DNA of 64,000 nt from an uncultured Paracoccaceae bacterium (lineage in GTDB: Bacteria > Pseudomonadota > Alphaproteobacteria > Rhodobacterales > Rhodobacteraceae), in contig CALKOT010000016.1 in assembly GCA_938092015.1 (NCBI GenBank), positions 62,001 through 126,000 of the forward strand, given 5' to 3'. Positions 48,288 to 58,420 of the stretch are shown here, in pieces; the first letter of the stretch is position 1, and every line of letters starts with the position of its first letter. The position numbers were made by a program, and so were the translations under genes. The notes under the pieces are model-generated. The model ran no database searches, had not been told where the DNA came from, and saw only the letters and a list, made by a program, of their open reading frames with translations.

Positions 48288-48830
48288 ATGCACGGATTGA
48301 TGTTTCGTGAGTTCTTTATGTTCGCCGAAGATGCGACGTCCAAAGGATTCGTTCAGGACATGATTGGGGCGTCCCGCAAGGCCAACGCCAGCGACTACGA
48401 TGCTTCAGGTCCTTATGATCAAGATGAACTGATCGCGATGATGGACTTTCTGGCGCGGCGAACCGGCTACGAATTTGATGAATTATGCAATGACTTCGGG
48501 CGGCGACTGTTCCATCGTTTCACCGTTCTGTATCAAGAGCTTTTTGAAGATCAAACCATGGCTCTGGATTTTCTACATGGGATCGAAGCGCACATTCACG
48601 AACACGTCCGCACGTTGGTGCCCAAAAGCCAGCCACCCAGTTTCGAAGTTTCACGCCCTAAGCCCGACGAACTGATAATGCACTACCGGTCAGCACGCCC
48701 CTTCGCCGACCTGTGCGCAGGGCTGATTGAAGCATCACTGGAACATTTCGGAGTGAATGCCAGCGTCGATCATCGCCCCATTGGCGATACGAAATCCGAA
48801 GCAGTATTTACAATTACGACTCATAGCTAA
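48288..48830 (+). CDS. H-NOX heme NO-binding protein
   Basis: 180 residues, the normal single-domain length. AHIHEHVRTLVPKSQPPSF holds the proximal heme His (most likely H104), and HYRSAR gives the Y-x-S-x-R heme-propionate motif (Y133, S135, R137). H-NOX proteins sense NO and usually control a histidine kinase or cyclic-di-GMP enzyme encoded next door. Here the neighbours are mcl1 and accA, so the partner must be elsewhere. Confidence 0.9.
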   Translation: MHGLMFREFFMFAEDATSKGFVQDMIGASRKANASDYDASGPYDQDELIAMMDFLARRTGYEFDELCNDFGRRLFHRFTVLYQELFEDQTMALDFLHGIEAHIHEHVRTLVPKSQPPSFEVSRPKPDELIMHYRSARPFADLCAGLIEASLEHFGVNASVDHRPIGDTKSEAVFTITTHS

Positions 48831-48920
48831 CGGGTTAAATTTCTGACGGCAGTGGCTGCCCTCTACATTGCAATTCCCCCATAGAAGCACCTATATCGGG
48901 CGCAAACAAAGGTGCGAGCG

Positions 48921-49880
48921 ATGCAGTCTTATCTAGATTTCGAAAAAGGTCTGGCCGATCTGGAAGGCAAGGCGGAGGAGCTGCGCGCCCTCGCCCGCCA
49001 GGACGAAGATATGGATGTAGAGGCAGAGGCAGGGCAACTGGATGAAAAATCCAATGCGCTTCTGAAGGACCTCTACGAAAATCTTTCACCTTGGCAGAAA
49101 TGTCAGGTGGCGCGGCACCCGAACCGCCCGCACGCCATAGATTATATTGGCAAACTTTTCACTGATTACACGCCTTTGGCCGGCGACCGTAACTTTGCCG
49201 AAGATCATGCTGTAATTGGTGGCCTCGCCCGGTTTACCGACAAACCAGTGATAGTGATCGGGCAAGAAAAGGGCTCTGACACCCAATCGCGGCTTGAGCG
49301 TAATTTCGGCATGGCCCGGCCCGAAGGATACCGCAAGGCCGTGAGGTTGATGGAAATGGCGGATCGGTTCGGCATCCCAGTTATCACCCTGATCGACACG
49401 CCTGGCGCCTATCCCGGCAAGGGCGCTGAGGAACGCGGTCAATCCGAGGCGATTGCGCGATCCACTGAGATGTGCCTGAAACTGGGCGCGCCGCTGATCG
49501 CCGTTGTGATCGGCGAAGGCGGATCAGGCGGCGCAGTGGCGTTTGCGACCGGCGACAGGGTGATCATGCTGGAACATTCAATCTATTCGGTGATCACGCC
49601 CGAAGGCTGCGCGTCGATCCTTTGGAAGAACGCCGAAAAGATGAAAGAGGCTGCCGCTGCCCTGCGTTTGACCGCGCAAGACCTGAAAGGGCTTGGCGTC
49701 ATTGATGTTGTGGTGAAAGAACCTTTGGGCGGCGCGCAACGCGACCGGAAGGCTGCAATCGAAGGCGTGCGTGAGGCAATCCGTAAGGAACTTGCCGATC
49801 TGGAAGGCATGTCTGCCGAGGCGATCCGCACGTCACGCCGCACGAAATTCCTTGATATGGGATCAAAGGGCCTGGGCTGA
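48921..49880 (+). CDS. accA: acetyl-CoA carboxylase carboxyltransferase subunit alpha
   Basis: 319 residues from the ATG at 48921, with AAAGGTG upstream. [42 protein letters not shown] and [10 protein letters not shown] are canonical. Works with AccD to form malonyl-CoA for fatty acid synthesis. Convergent with the broken ATP-grasp gene. Confidence 0.97.
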   Translation: MQSYLDFEKGLADLEGKAEELRALARQDEDMDVEAEAGQLDEKSNALLKDLYENLSPWQKCQVARHPNRPHAIDYIGKLFTDYTPLAGDRNFAEDHAVIGGLARFTDKPVIVIGQEKGSDTQSRLERNFGMARPEGYRKAVRLMEMADRFGIPVITLIDTPGAYPGKGAEERGQSEAIARSTEMCLKLGAPLIAVVIGEGGSGGAVAFATGDRVIMLEHSIYSVITPEGCASILWKNAEKMKEAAAALRLTAQDLKGLGVIDVVVKEPLGGAQRDRKAAIEGVREAIRKELADLEGMSAEAIRTSRRTKFLDMGSKGLG

Positions 49881-49886
49881 CCGCGA

Positions 49887-51025
49887 TCACCCCCCTGATC
49901 TATGAAACCTGACTATCGCTTTCGCGGCCGATCGCACCTGACCAAATAACAGGGCGGAGTCAGACCATCTGGGAATGTAAAGCACACTTGGGTTAAGCCA
50001 GTTTGCGACAAGTTCGAACGTCCGCCTAATGTGGTCACGCCCCCACCAGATCAGCTCATATTCCAGACCGGTTCTGAACCTTTGGCCTGCACTGACATTC
50101 GCAGTGTTCGGATTTGCAGTGCGGCCAAATGCGCAATCAACCAGCATCCTCGGCATGTCGAGACCGATCCGATAGGGGAGTATCGTTGTGCCGGAAAATC
50201 GCGGGTTCAGCTCAATCAGCAGCAGCTCACCGCCTTCTGCTTCAAGAAAGTCGAAATCGAGCGGCCCTTCCCAGTGCAACGCTTCGACAATTGCGGCTAT
50301 GCGTTCACTGATTTTGGGCCCATCGGCGGAGGTCACGTAAGGCACGGACCCACCGATCAGATGACGGTCTTCGGCGCGGAAGGATTGGGATGCAATGAGG
50401 CGCCCCTGCTGACAGACCGCAGCCACGCCCACCAGGGCCCCGGGGCGATAGGCCTGAAGGATCAGCCAATCACTTTTGTCCTGCCGCGCTTCGACAAATT
50501 CGGCGACCTCCGCAGCGGTGTGTGCGATGAGAACACCGGCTGATCCAGACCCGCGCCTCAGCTTCACGACACAGGGCATTCCCAGCTTTTCAACGCCCGC
50601 ATCAACCTCGGCGATGGAAGATGGAAGCAGCGTCTCGGGGCACGGAATGCCCAGTTTAGCCGCAAGCTCCATCGTCAATCCCTTGTCGTCCGCAGCGGTG
50701 ATCGAAGACCGCTCAGGCAGGACCATACGGGTGTAGGAACGGATATCTAACTGGGCTGGCTGGCATGCTCAACCACCAGATCCGAGATTGGGATGAACAG
50801 GTCATATGTGGCGGCAGACAGCGTTTCTTCTAGTTTTTGCATGTAAGAGGCTGCGTCAGTCTCAGCCGGTGTCAGGATCGCATTCGTCGTTCGCCGGGAC
50901 AACGCGGCGGGCATCCATCTGAACGTTGTCAGAATGTCGACCGTCCAGCCGTTCCTGCTAAGGCTTTCCACACAGCAGAGGGCTGCGTGCCAGCCAGCAG
51001 AACTTACCAGAATTCTTTTGCTCAC
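49887..51025 (-). pseudogene. ATP-grasp (carbamoyl-phosphate-synthase-like) protein, frameshifted
   Basis: N-terminal part (51025-50747) and C-terminal part (50726-49887) lie in different frames. The intended path EHASQP then AQLDIRSYTRMVLP switches frame near 50752; one missing base explains it, giving about 379 residues. ATP-grasp motifs are visible: PCVVKLRRGSGSAGV, DFDFLE and LIELNPRFSG. Function unknown; such genes often act in secondary or surface metabolism. Confidence 0.75.
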
Positions 51026-51115
51026 AGCTTTCCCCTAATCACACTTCGCAGCGAACGATCCGGACCGACGTCGCCAATCGTCAGCCAAACGATGCGCTCC
51101 GACCTGATGCCACGA

Positions 51116-51143
51116 AAAACGGCGACCCGAAGGCCGCCGTTTT
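51116..51143 (-). terminator. rpsA terminator
   Basis: On the minus strand AAAACGGCG pairs with CGCCGTTTT over a ten-base loop and is followed by further T. It begins 23 bases after the rpsA stop. Confidence 0.8.
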
Positions 51144-51166
51144 CCTGTTTAACGATGATCAGCAGA

Positions 51167-52858
51167 TCACTTGGCTTCGTCGTCGTCCTGACCTTTCAGG
51201 GCCGCACCAAGGATATCGCCAAGCGATGCGCCTGAATCGGACGAACCGAACTGTTCAACCGCTTCACGCTCTTCCGCAACTTCGCGTGCTTTGATCGACA
51301 GGCCAAGGCGGCGGGCCGCTTTGTCCACGTTCGTGACGCGGGCGTCGATCTTGTCGCCAACTGCGAAACGCTCTGGGCGCTGCTCAGCACGATCACGGGC
51401 GAGGTCAGAGCGACGGATGAAGGCTTTCATGCCATCATGCTCAACTTCGATACCGCCATCTTCGATCGCAGTGACGTTCACGGTGACAATCGCGCCACGT
51501 TTCACGCCAGCAGTCGCATCGACGAATGGATCGCCGCCAACCTGCTTCACGCCAAGCGAGATGCGCTCTTTCTCCACGTCTACGTCGAGGACCACGGCGC
51601 GAACGATGTCGCCCTTTTTGTAGTCTTCCATGGCTTCTTCGCCCGAACGATCCCAGTCGAGATCGGACAAGTGAACCATGCCGTCGATGTCGCCTTCGAG
51701 GCCAATGAACAGACCGAATTCGGTGATGTTCTTGACTTCGCCTTCAACTTCGGTGCCGGATGGGTTGCCGTCAGCAAAGACTTCCCATGGGTTGCCCTGA
51801 GTCTGTTTCAGGCCAAGGGATACGCGACGTTTGGAGGTGTCGACGTCCAGAACGATGACTTCCACTTCCTGAGAGGTGGAAACGATCTTGCCCGGGTGGA
51901 CGTTCTTTTTCGTCCAGGACATCTCGGAAACGTGAACCAGACCTTCAACACCGGCTTCCAGCTCAACGAATGCGCCGTAGTCAGTAATGTTGGTGACGCG
52001 GCCGGTCCATTTGGAACCCAGCGGGTATGCTGTCTCAACAACGGTCCACGGATCTTCCATCAGCTGTTTCATGCCGAGAGAGATACGCTGAGTTTCGTTG
52101 TTGACCTTAACAACCTGCACCTTGACGGTTTCGCCGATGGTGACGATTTCCGATGGGTGGTTCACACGGCGCCATGCCATGTCGGTGACGTGCAGCAGGC
52201 CGTCAACGCCGCCGAGATCGACGAATGCGCCGTAATCGGTGACGTTCTTGACGACGCCATCAATAGTATCGCCTTCTTTCAGCTTACCAACGATTTCAGC
52301 GCGCTGTTCGGCGCGTGATTCTTCCAGAACGGCGCGGCGTGAAACAACGATGTTGCCACGGCGACGGTCCATTTTCAGGATCTGGAATGGCTGCGGCTGA
52401 CCCATCAGCGGCCCTACGTCGCGCACTGGGCGCACATCGACCTGAGAGCCGGGCAGGAAGGCCACGGCGCCGCCGAGGTCCACAGTGAAACCGCCTTTAA
52501 CACGACCGAAGATCGCGCCTTCGACGCGTTCCTGTTTGTCGTTGGCTTTTTCCAGACGATCCCAGGCTTCTTCCCGGCGTGCTTTGTCGCGGCTGAGGGC
52601 GGCTTCGCCCCGCGCGTTTTCGACACGCTCAAGGAACACTTCAACAGTATCACCAATGGTGATTTCTGCGTCGTGGCCTGGTTTTGCGAATTCTTTAAGT
52701 TCGACACGGCCTTCCATTTTGTAGCCGATGTCAATGATGGCCTGTCCGGCTTCGATGGCCAGGACGGTGCCTTTTACTACGGAACCCTCTTCGGGGGTTT
52801 CCAGCTCAAAGCTCTCGTTCAAGAGGGCTTCAAAATCTTCCATTGTGGCGTTCGCCAT
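51167..52858 (-). CDS. rpsA: 30S ribosomal protein S1
   Basis: 563 residues from the ATG at 52858. Six S1 repeats are visible, with the typical VxxITDYGAFVELE and LHVSEM/LHVTDM strands; the last two are more diverged. It binds mRNA and brings it to the 30S subunit. It lies 109 bases after cmk in the common alphaproteobacterial cmk-rpsA order. Confidence 0.97.
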   Translation of the reverse strand: MANATMEDFEALLNESFELETPEEGSVVKGTVLAIEAGQAIIDIGYKMEGRVELKEFAKPGHDAEITIGDTVEVFLERVENARGEAALSRDKARREEAWDRLEKANDKQERVEGAIFGRVKGGFTVDLGGAVAFLPGSQVDVRPVRDVGPLMGQPQPFQILKMDRRRGNIVVSRRAVLEESRAEQRAEIVGKLKEGDTIDGVVKNVTDYGAFVDLGGVDGLLHVTDMAWRRVNHPSEIVTIGETVKVQVVKVNNETQRISLGMKQLMEDPWTVVETAYPLGSKWTGRVTNITDYGAFVELEAGVEGLVHVSEMSWTKKNVHPGKIVSTSQEVEVIVLDVDTSKRRVSLGLKQTQGNPWEVFADGNPSGTEVEGEVKNITEFGLFIGLEGDIDGMVHLSDLDWDRSGEEAMEDYKKGDIVRAVVLDVDVEKERISLGVKQVGGDPFVDATAGVKRGAIVTVNVTAIEDGGIEVEHDGMKAFIRRSDLARDRAEQRPERFAVGDKIDARVTNVDKAARRLGLSIKAREVAEEREAVEQFGSSDSGASLGDILGAALKGQDDDEAK

Positions 52859-52967
52859 TAAGTCGTTCTCCAGATTCGGTTTCACTGGCCGGCCGGTTGT
52901 CTCCGACGGTCTTTCGTTTACGGGTCAGAGGCTTCGGCTGGATTCCGAAACGACAAAAGGCCCTGCA

Positions 52968-53591
52968 CTAAGCGCGAGCCTTTGAGAGTTGTTCGTTAAT
53001 CCAACGCGCCGCCTCGGCGACGGCTGCGTCTATAGACAAATTCGTGGTGTCTATCAAGTGCGCGTCCGCCGCTTTGGTCATCGGCGCTGCGTCGCGCGTG
53101 GCGTCGCGGTGATCGCGGGCTTTGACGTCCGCCAGCACCTCTTCGAACGGCTTGTCATCGCCCTTTCCGGTCAGTTCCGCATGGCGGCGACGGGCGCGCT
53201 CTTCCGGGCTTGCTGTGACGTAGAGTTTAATGTCGGCGTCGGGGCAAATCACTGTGCCAATGTCCCGGCCATCGAGGACAGCGCCGCCGGGTTTCACAGC
53301 GAAACTTCGCTGGAAATCAACCAAAGCGGCGCGGACCTCTGCGATGACCGCGACTTTCGATGCCTCTTGCGCCGTCGCCGCAGTGCGGAGGTCGGTGCGC
53401 GCGAGATCATCGGTGGAGAGGGTATGGGCCACACCCGCCGGATCGCGGCCGGTATCGGCAGCAACGGCGCCGACAGCCCTGTAGAGAAGGCCGGTGTCGA
53501 GATGGGCAAAACCAAACTCAGCGGCTACGGCCTTTGAGATCGTGCCTTTGCCTGCCGCGGCGGGGCCATCGATTGCGACTGTAAATTTCAT
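52968..53591 (-). CDS. cmk: cytidylate kinase
   Basis: 207 residues. P-loop [11 protein letters not shown] (8-18), [34 protein letters not shown] and EERARRR match the family. Phosphorylates CMP and dCMP. aroA, often next to it in relatives, is 2.3 kb upstream here, separated by three unrelated genes. Confidence 0.96.
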   Translation of the reverse strand: MKFTVAIDGPAAAGKGTISKAVAAEFGFAHLDTGLLYRAVGAVAADTGRDPAGVAHTLSTDDLARTDLRTAATAQEASKVAVIAEVRAALVDFQRSFAVKPGGAVLDGRDIGTVICPDADIKLYVTASPEERARRRHAELTGKGDDKPFEEVLADVKARDHRDATRDAAPMTKAADAHLIDTTNLSIDAAVAEAARWINEQLSKARA

Positions 53592-53642
53592 GTGGGCCTT
53601 CTAGGGCGGCTTTAGGTAATTGGCCAGCAGATTGCGAAGTGA

Positions 53643-53676
53643 GTGTGAAACGCAGGCAGGTTTCACGCGTGAAACC
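53643..53676. promoter_or_regulatory. composite palindrome, copy C (inverted)
   Basis: GGTTTCACGCGTGAAACC (53659-53676) is a perfect 18-bp palindrome, with GTGTGAAAC (53643-53651) seven bases to its left, the mirror image of copies A and B. It lies in the divergent gap between cmk and the DUF938 gene, 68 bases before the cmk start. Confidence 0.65.
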
Positions 53677-53857
53677 ACAGATAACAATCTGATATCATTC
53701 AAAATTAGGATTTTGTTAACTTGAGAAACCCCCATTGCGAAACGTGAGTGTCGTTTGAGGAGCTGTGCGAACGGTCATGACGTATTTGAGGGTAGAGCGC
53801 GCCCACCTTCCCTTTCCGGCAAACTCATCGCAGAGTGCCACCGAAGAAGGAGCGACC

Positions 53858-54460
53858 ATGACCGACGCCCGCCAATACGCCCCATCCGCCCACAGAAACC
53901 GTGATTTGATCCGCGATCAGCTGGCCAGCCACTGGCCCGCATCGGGAACGGTTCTTGAAATCGCCAGTGGGTCCGGCGAGCACGTTGTTCATTTGGCCCC
54001 TACTGCTCCACACCTGACCTTTCAGCCAACTGACCCGTCAGCTGAAGCGCGCGCCAGCATCGACGCGTGGGTTAAAGCGTCAGCCCTTTGCAAAATCCAC
54101 CCCGCGCTGGAACTGGACGTAACGGCAGAGGAATGGCCAATACAGCAAGCCTCAATGGTGCTTTGCTGTAACATGATCCACATCGCCCCGTGGGAGGCTA
54201 CTTTGGGCCTGATGCGCGGCGCCGGTCGCGTGCTGACATCAGGCGGCAAGATATGGCTCTATGGTCCGTTCATCCGGGAAGGCGTTGAGACGGCGGAAGG
54301 GAACATCAACTTTGACGTCAAACTCAAAGGCATGGACCCGCGCTATGGCATCAGGCGGCTGGAGGATGTGGCCGATGTGGCGGCAGGCGAAGGCATTGGC
54401 GCGCCAGAGGTGATCGAGATGCCAGCGAACAACTGCTTAGTCAGTTTCGCACGAAATTGA
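53858..54460 (+). CDS. DUF938 SAM-dependent methyltransferase
   Basis: 200 residues from the ATG at 53858, with AAGGAG upstream. APSAHRNRDLI at the start, VLEIASGSGEHVVHLA (SAM-binding loop) and CCNMIHIAPWEATLGL are characteristic of DUF938. Substrate unknown; related proteins act in peptide or small molecule methylation. It overlaps the CPBP gene by four bases. Confidence 0.87.
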   Translation: MTDARQYAPSAHRNRDLIRDQLASHWPASGTVLEIASGSGEHVVHLAPTAPHLTFQPTDPSAEARASIDAWVKASALCKIHPALELDVTAEEWPIQQASMVLCCNMIHIAPWEATLGLMRGAGRVLTSGGKIWLYGPFIREGVETAEGNINFDVKLKGMDPRYGIRRLEDVADVAAGEGIGAPEVIEMPANNCLVSFARN

Positions 54461-55140
54461 CGGGCAGCCTTATCAAAAACGATGGCGCCGGCACTGCAGG
54501 CTTCGATGGGGTCAATATCTCGGGTGCATGGTTTGCTTTTTTGGTCGCCTGCTTTTTCCTCAACGACTTCGTTTTCATCATGTGGAGTGGAACTAGCACC
54601 CTCTACCTTGCCGACTACGTCATCCGCATAATCATCATCGGCTTATGCCTAGGATTGCCACTTAGCCGACAAGTCGCCTTGAATAGCATCTCGGATCAGA
54701 AGCTTCCGCTGATCCTGATCATCATTTTGATTCCGTTGTTAACGGGTATAGAGCGCGCAAGTCACATCATCATTGAACCTGCTATCATCGACGCTGTTGG
54801 CTACACTGGCCTGTTCTACTTTGGTCGAATTGATAGCTCCGCCCTCTATGCCTTTGATATGACGATCGGTTTGGCCTTGGTCGCCGTGAGTGAGGAGCTG
54901 GTCTTTCGCAAGTTTGCACTGAACTGGATGCGAAGCAGAGGGATGAGCGCCTTAGCTATCATACTGTTGTCTGTAGCGTTGTTCGCGTTGATGCATTGGG
55001 GCAGCGGACTGCATCGTATTGCGGCTACTTTCGTGTTTGGGGTGATCGCAATGGCATTCTATCTCAGGCATACGCGGCTATTGCCGCTGATCACGGCACA
55101 TTACCTGGCAAACTTCATAGCTTTCGCAGACTTTGATTGA
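54457..55140 (+). CDS. CPBP-family intramembrane metalloprotease
   Basis: 227 residues starting at TTG (54457) in a TTGA overlap with the DUF938 stop; no better start precedes the first membrane segment. EELVFRKFAL (EExxxR), ALMHWGSGLHR and TAHYLANFIAF are the three conserved motifs of ABI/CPBP proteases. About six membrane segments. Members often protect against or modify peptides; the target is unknown. Confidence 0.83.
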   Translation: MTGSLIKNDGAGTAGFDGVNISGAWFAFLVACFFLNDFVFIMWSGTSTLYLADYVIRIIIIGLCLGLPLSRQVALNSISDQKLPLILIIILIPLLTGIERASHIIIEPAIIDAVGYTGLFYFGRIDSSALYAFDMTIGLALVAVSEELVFRKFALNWMRSRGMSALAIILLSVALFALMHWGSGLHRIAATFVFGVIAMAFYLRHTRLLPLITAHYLANFIAFADFD

Positions 55141-55177
55141 CGCAAGATTGCGTAGAGACAAATCAGAACGGCAGCGT

Positions 55178-55882
55178 TTAACCAGCCGCCACATCCCGCT
55201 CAAACCGAACTTTCGCGCGATCATAAATCGCCATGTCGTCAGCGTTCAGGTTTTCGATCTGACGGATCAGATCAGCCGAAAGCGCACTGCGCTTCACTTT
55301 CCATGGTCGCCAGCTGGTTTTGTTACTGCGCAGGGTCGGCAGTTCTACGCCAAACTGACGATTGACCATCGCAATGGATGCTTCATGTTCTGACGTGATC
55401 CCGACGACGGCGATCTGATCAATGTCGATATTGCGCACAGTGGTGGATTGCTTGTTCGCGTGACCGGGGTCGAGCGCGTAAGCCTCAAACGATTCAATCT
55501 CACGGCCGAGGTTTTTCCAGAAATTGTACTCGGAAATTGCCCGATCCACGGGTTCGCGAAAGAACGCCACTGTCTTTTCAGCTGGGATGAAGCGACCGAA
55601 CATGGGGTTGTGGGTAGAGAAAAACGCAGGGCGTTTGTCTTCCAGCAGATCCAGAACCTTCATTGCAGCAGCGCGTGGCTTGCCAGTTTCTTCCATCGTT
55701 GCAGTGAAGATCTCAAACGCGCCACCGGTGTTCGCGCTGCGCCCTTCAGCGTAGAGGCAAACACAACGATCTTCGCCGAAATGTTTGAACGCTGCATGAC
55801 GAACGGACGTGCCACCGGTCTTGCCGATATGGGCAAAGTAAATGAACGGCCAGTCATAGGTTCGTTTTATGGGTGTGTTCAT
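55178..55882 (-). CDS. sulfotransferase-family protein
   Basis: 234 residues from the ATG at 55882. IYFAHIGKTGGTSVRHA contains the phosphosulfate loop of heparan-sulfate-type sulfotransferases, and FFREPVDRAISEYNFW the 3'-phosphate segment. It is intact, in contrast to the broken sulfotransferase at 24.4 kb, which belongs to another subfamily. It lies 17 bases after aroA on the same strand. Acceptor unknown. Confidence 0.83.
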   Translation of the reverse strand: MNTPIKRTYDWPFIYFAHIGKTGGTSVRHAAFKHFGEDRCVCLYAEGRSANTGGAFEIFTATMEETGKPRAAAMKVLDLLEDKRPAFFSTHNPMFGRFIPAEKTVAFFREPVDRAISEYNFWKNLGREIESFEAYALDPGHANKQSTTVRNIDIDQIAVVGITSEHEASIAMVNRQFGVELPTLRSNKTSWRPWKVKRSALSADLIRQIENLNADDMAIYDRAKVRFERDVAAG

Positions 55883-55899
55883 CACTGCGACATCCGGTT

Positions 55900-57252
55900 T
55901 CAGCTGTTTGAGCGCGCGACTGACGCGCCCAGTTCCTGCATCAACGGCTCAAAAATCGGAAAGCTGGTGTCGATGGGCGATCCATCGTCAACACTGACCG
56001 GTTTTTGCGTGGAAAAGCCGAGAACCAGGAAGCTCATCGCGATGCGGTGATCAAGGCGCGCCTCAGCAATGCCGCCGCCAGGGACACCGCCTGCGCCCAT
56101 GCCATGGACAGTGAACGTGTCTTCGGTTTCCTCAACTGTCACGCCCATGTCTTCCAGCCCGCGGGCCATGGCGTCGATCCGGTCGCTTTCTTTGACGCGC
56201 AGTTCTTTAACGCCCAGCATCTTCGTTGCGCCTGTGGCGCTGGCGGCAACTACGGATAGTACCGGAAATTCGTCGATCATTGAGGCTGCGCGTTCCGGTG
56301 GCACCTCAATCCCCTTCATGTCGGGCGAGAATTTGGCGCGAAGGTCTGCGACGGGTTCGCCGCCTTCTTCGCGTTCATTCTCAAACGTCAGATCGGCGCC
56401 CATTTCCTGTAGCGTGGTGTATAGGCCCGCGCGGGTGGGGTTGAGACTGATGTTCGGCACCAGCACGTCCGATCCTTCCGCGATCAGTGCGGCGCAGACC
56501 GGGAAGGCGGCTGAGGACGGATCGCGGGGGACGGTGATATCGATGGGGGTCAGCTCTGGCTGGCCGGTGAGGTGGATGTACCGGCCATCGGGCGTGACTT
56601 CGGTTTCGACTTTAGCGCCAAAGCCTTTCAGCATGCGTTCAGTGTGATCGCGCGTCGCCTCAGCCTCGATCAGCGTCGTAATACCCGGGGCATTAAGGCC
56701 CGCCAGCAGAACAGCCGATTTCACCTGTGCGGAAGGAACGGGAGAGCGATACTCAACCGGGCCGGGGTTCTGCGCGCCAATAATCGTCAGAGGCAAGCGC
56801 CCTTCCGCCCGGCCAAAGGACCGCGCGCCGAAAAGGGAAATCGGATCAGTGATCCGCCCCATCGGACGGGACCTCAGCGACGCGTCGCCGGTGAATGTCG
56901 CCGCGATCGGGCTGGTCGCCATCGCGCCCATGATCAGCCGCACGCCGGTGCCTGAATTTCCGCAATCGATGACGTCCTCAGGCTCTGCAAAACCGCCTAC
57001 GCCAACGCCGTGGACGCGCCATTGACCTTCGCCAGTCCGCTCAACTTCGGCCCCGAACGCACGCATGGCTTTGGCCGTATCCAGAACGTCCTGACCTTCC
57101 AGCAAGCCTTCGATTTTTGTCTCACCCACAGTCATGGCGCCGAAGATCAGCGAGCGGTGCGAGACGGACTTGTCACCCGGTACATTCGCGACGCCTTTCA
57201 GCGCGTCGCCTTTGCGGGATGTCATGGGTTTGGCGGGACCGTGGCCGGACAT
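55900..57252 (-). CDS. aroA: 3-phosphoshikimate 1-carboxyvinyltransferase
   Basis: 450 residues from the ATG at 57252. [41 protein letters not shown] and RVKESDR are EPSP synthase motifs. Overall sequence is of the class II kind typical of alphaproteobacteria, but [10 protein letters not shown] keeps a Gly where the glyphosate-tolerant Agrobacterium CP4 enzyme has Ala. It makes EPSP in aromatic amino acid synthesis. Confidence 0.96.
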   Translation of the reverse strand: MSGHGPAKPMTSRKGDALKGVANVPGDKSVSHRSLIFGAMTVGETKIEGLLEGQDVLDTAKAMRAFGAEVERTGEGQWRVHGVGVGGFAEPEDVIDCGNSGTGVRLIMGAMATSPIAATFTGDASLRSRPMGRITDPISLFGARSFGRAEGRLPLTIIGAQNPGPVEYRSPVPSAQVKSAVLLAGLNAPGITTLIEAEATRDHTERMLKGFGAKVETEVTPDGRYIHLTGQPELTPIDITVPRDPSSAAFPVCAALIAEGSDVLVPNISLNPTRAGLYTTLQEMGADLTFENEREEGGEPVADLRAKFSPDMKGIEVPPERAASMIDEFPVLSVVAASATGATKMLGVKELRVKESDRIDAMARGLEDMGVTVEETEDTFTVHGMGAGGVPGGGIAEARLDHRIAMSFLVLGFSTQKPVSVDDGSPIDTSFPIFEPLMQELGASVARSNS

Positions 57253-57417
57253 GGAGGCTCCTTCACTGCGATTGCGCCGGGTATAACGGCGGTCGCAGGG
57301 CTGGTCCATGCGGCGCGGAAGCTGACAAAGCCGGCATCGATATCGGTGTCGTTCTGATGCACCCCAACGTAATTGCCAATTTTCGGCTAAGGTTGCGCAA
57401 CGCGGAGCAAAAGGTGC

Positions 57418-58387
57418 GTGGTGTCAGATTACAAATTTGTTGAACAGGAAGACCATGAACAGGGGTTTGCCGCAATCTTTGACAGCGATATCGCACCCCT
57501 TCTGCAGGAACTGGAAGAAAAGCGGATCAAAGCCGTTCGCAAAAGCCAGATCTGGGTCGCATTGATAATGACAGTTTCCGCAGGCCTCGCTTTTCAGGCC
57601 TCAACCAAGATCGATCCGTTGCTTGGTATCTTCCCAATAGCCTTTGGCGGCGCCGGCGCGCTGATCGTCTATTTTGAACGGACATCGAAACTGCGTAGCG
57701 CCTTAACTGACTACATACGCCCGTTGATGTGCGACTTCCTGAAATTGGCGTATCAGCGGGATACCCATTTCAGAATTTATGTCTTTGTCCAGATTGGTCC
57801 GTCTCGGGATCGTTCCTCAAACCAACAGAAACAGCCTTGGCCCTGCGATTGAAGGAAGCTGGAGAGAGATTTCCTACAAGCTGATGCGCGCCACCTTTTC
57901 GCAAAGAGAACGCGATTCCGATGGTGATCAGAAGTCCACGGTACATTTCAGCGGGATTGTCATTGAAATTGAGTGCCTCGTCGAAATGCCCACAATCGTC
58001 TTCTATCGCGATCTCGGCGCGTTGATGAACAGGTTCTTTTCATGGGCGGCCCGCAATACCTTACCACCGCACAAACTGCATTTCCCCGATCCGGAAGTTG
58101 AAGAGGTTTTTGAAGTTCATACGTCCGACTTGGACAAAGCAAAACACCTGTTGCACCCCGAATTCGGGCGCCTGCTTCTAGATCTCGCGCAGGAGCACCA
58201 AGGGTCAAGCCGTCATGTTTCAGCGGCTTTTGCGGGCGAGCGGTTTTACATCGGGCTCAATACGCCCAGCGGCTTTATGGATTTTGACGCCATGGACCTG
58301 CCACTTAGCGAATGCAGCGACAAGATCCACGAAGCTTTCAAAGATCTGACGATCCCGCGCTGCATCATTGATCGGTTGCTGGACTAA
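57418..58387 (+). pseudogene. DUF3137 membrane protein, frameshifted
   Basis: The first part (GTG at 57418 or 57421, to about 57775) encodes a soluble start and two membrane segments (WVALIMTVSAGLAF and IFPIAFGGAGALIVYF). The frame then runs to a stop at 57850-57852, while the expected continuation FMSLSRLVRLGIVPQ to 58387 is in another frame. Removing one A near 57774-57775 joins them into a protein of about 322 residues. Function of DUF3137 is unknown. Confidence 0.72.
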
Positions 58388-58420
58388 TCTGCGCGAACGG
58401 AAAGAAATCAGACGCTGGCC

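Noticed and set aside
51437-52318. A 293-residue plus-strand open frame opposite rpsA
   Set aside because: Mirror of the repeated S1 domains; no independent start signal or homology.
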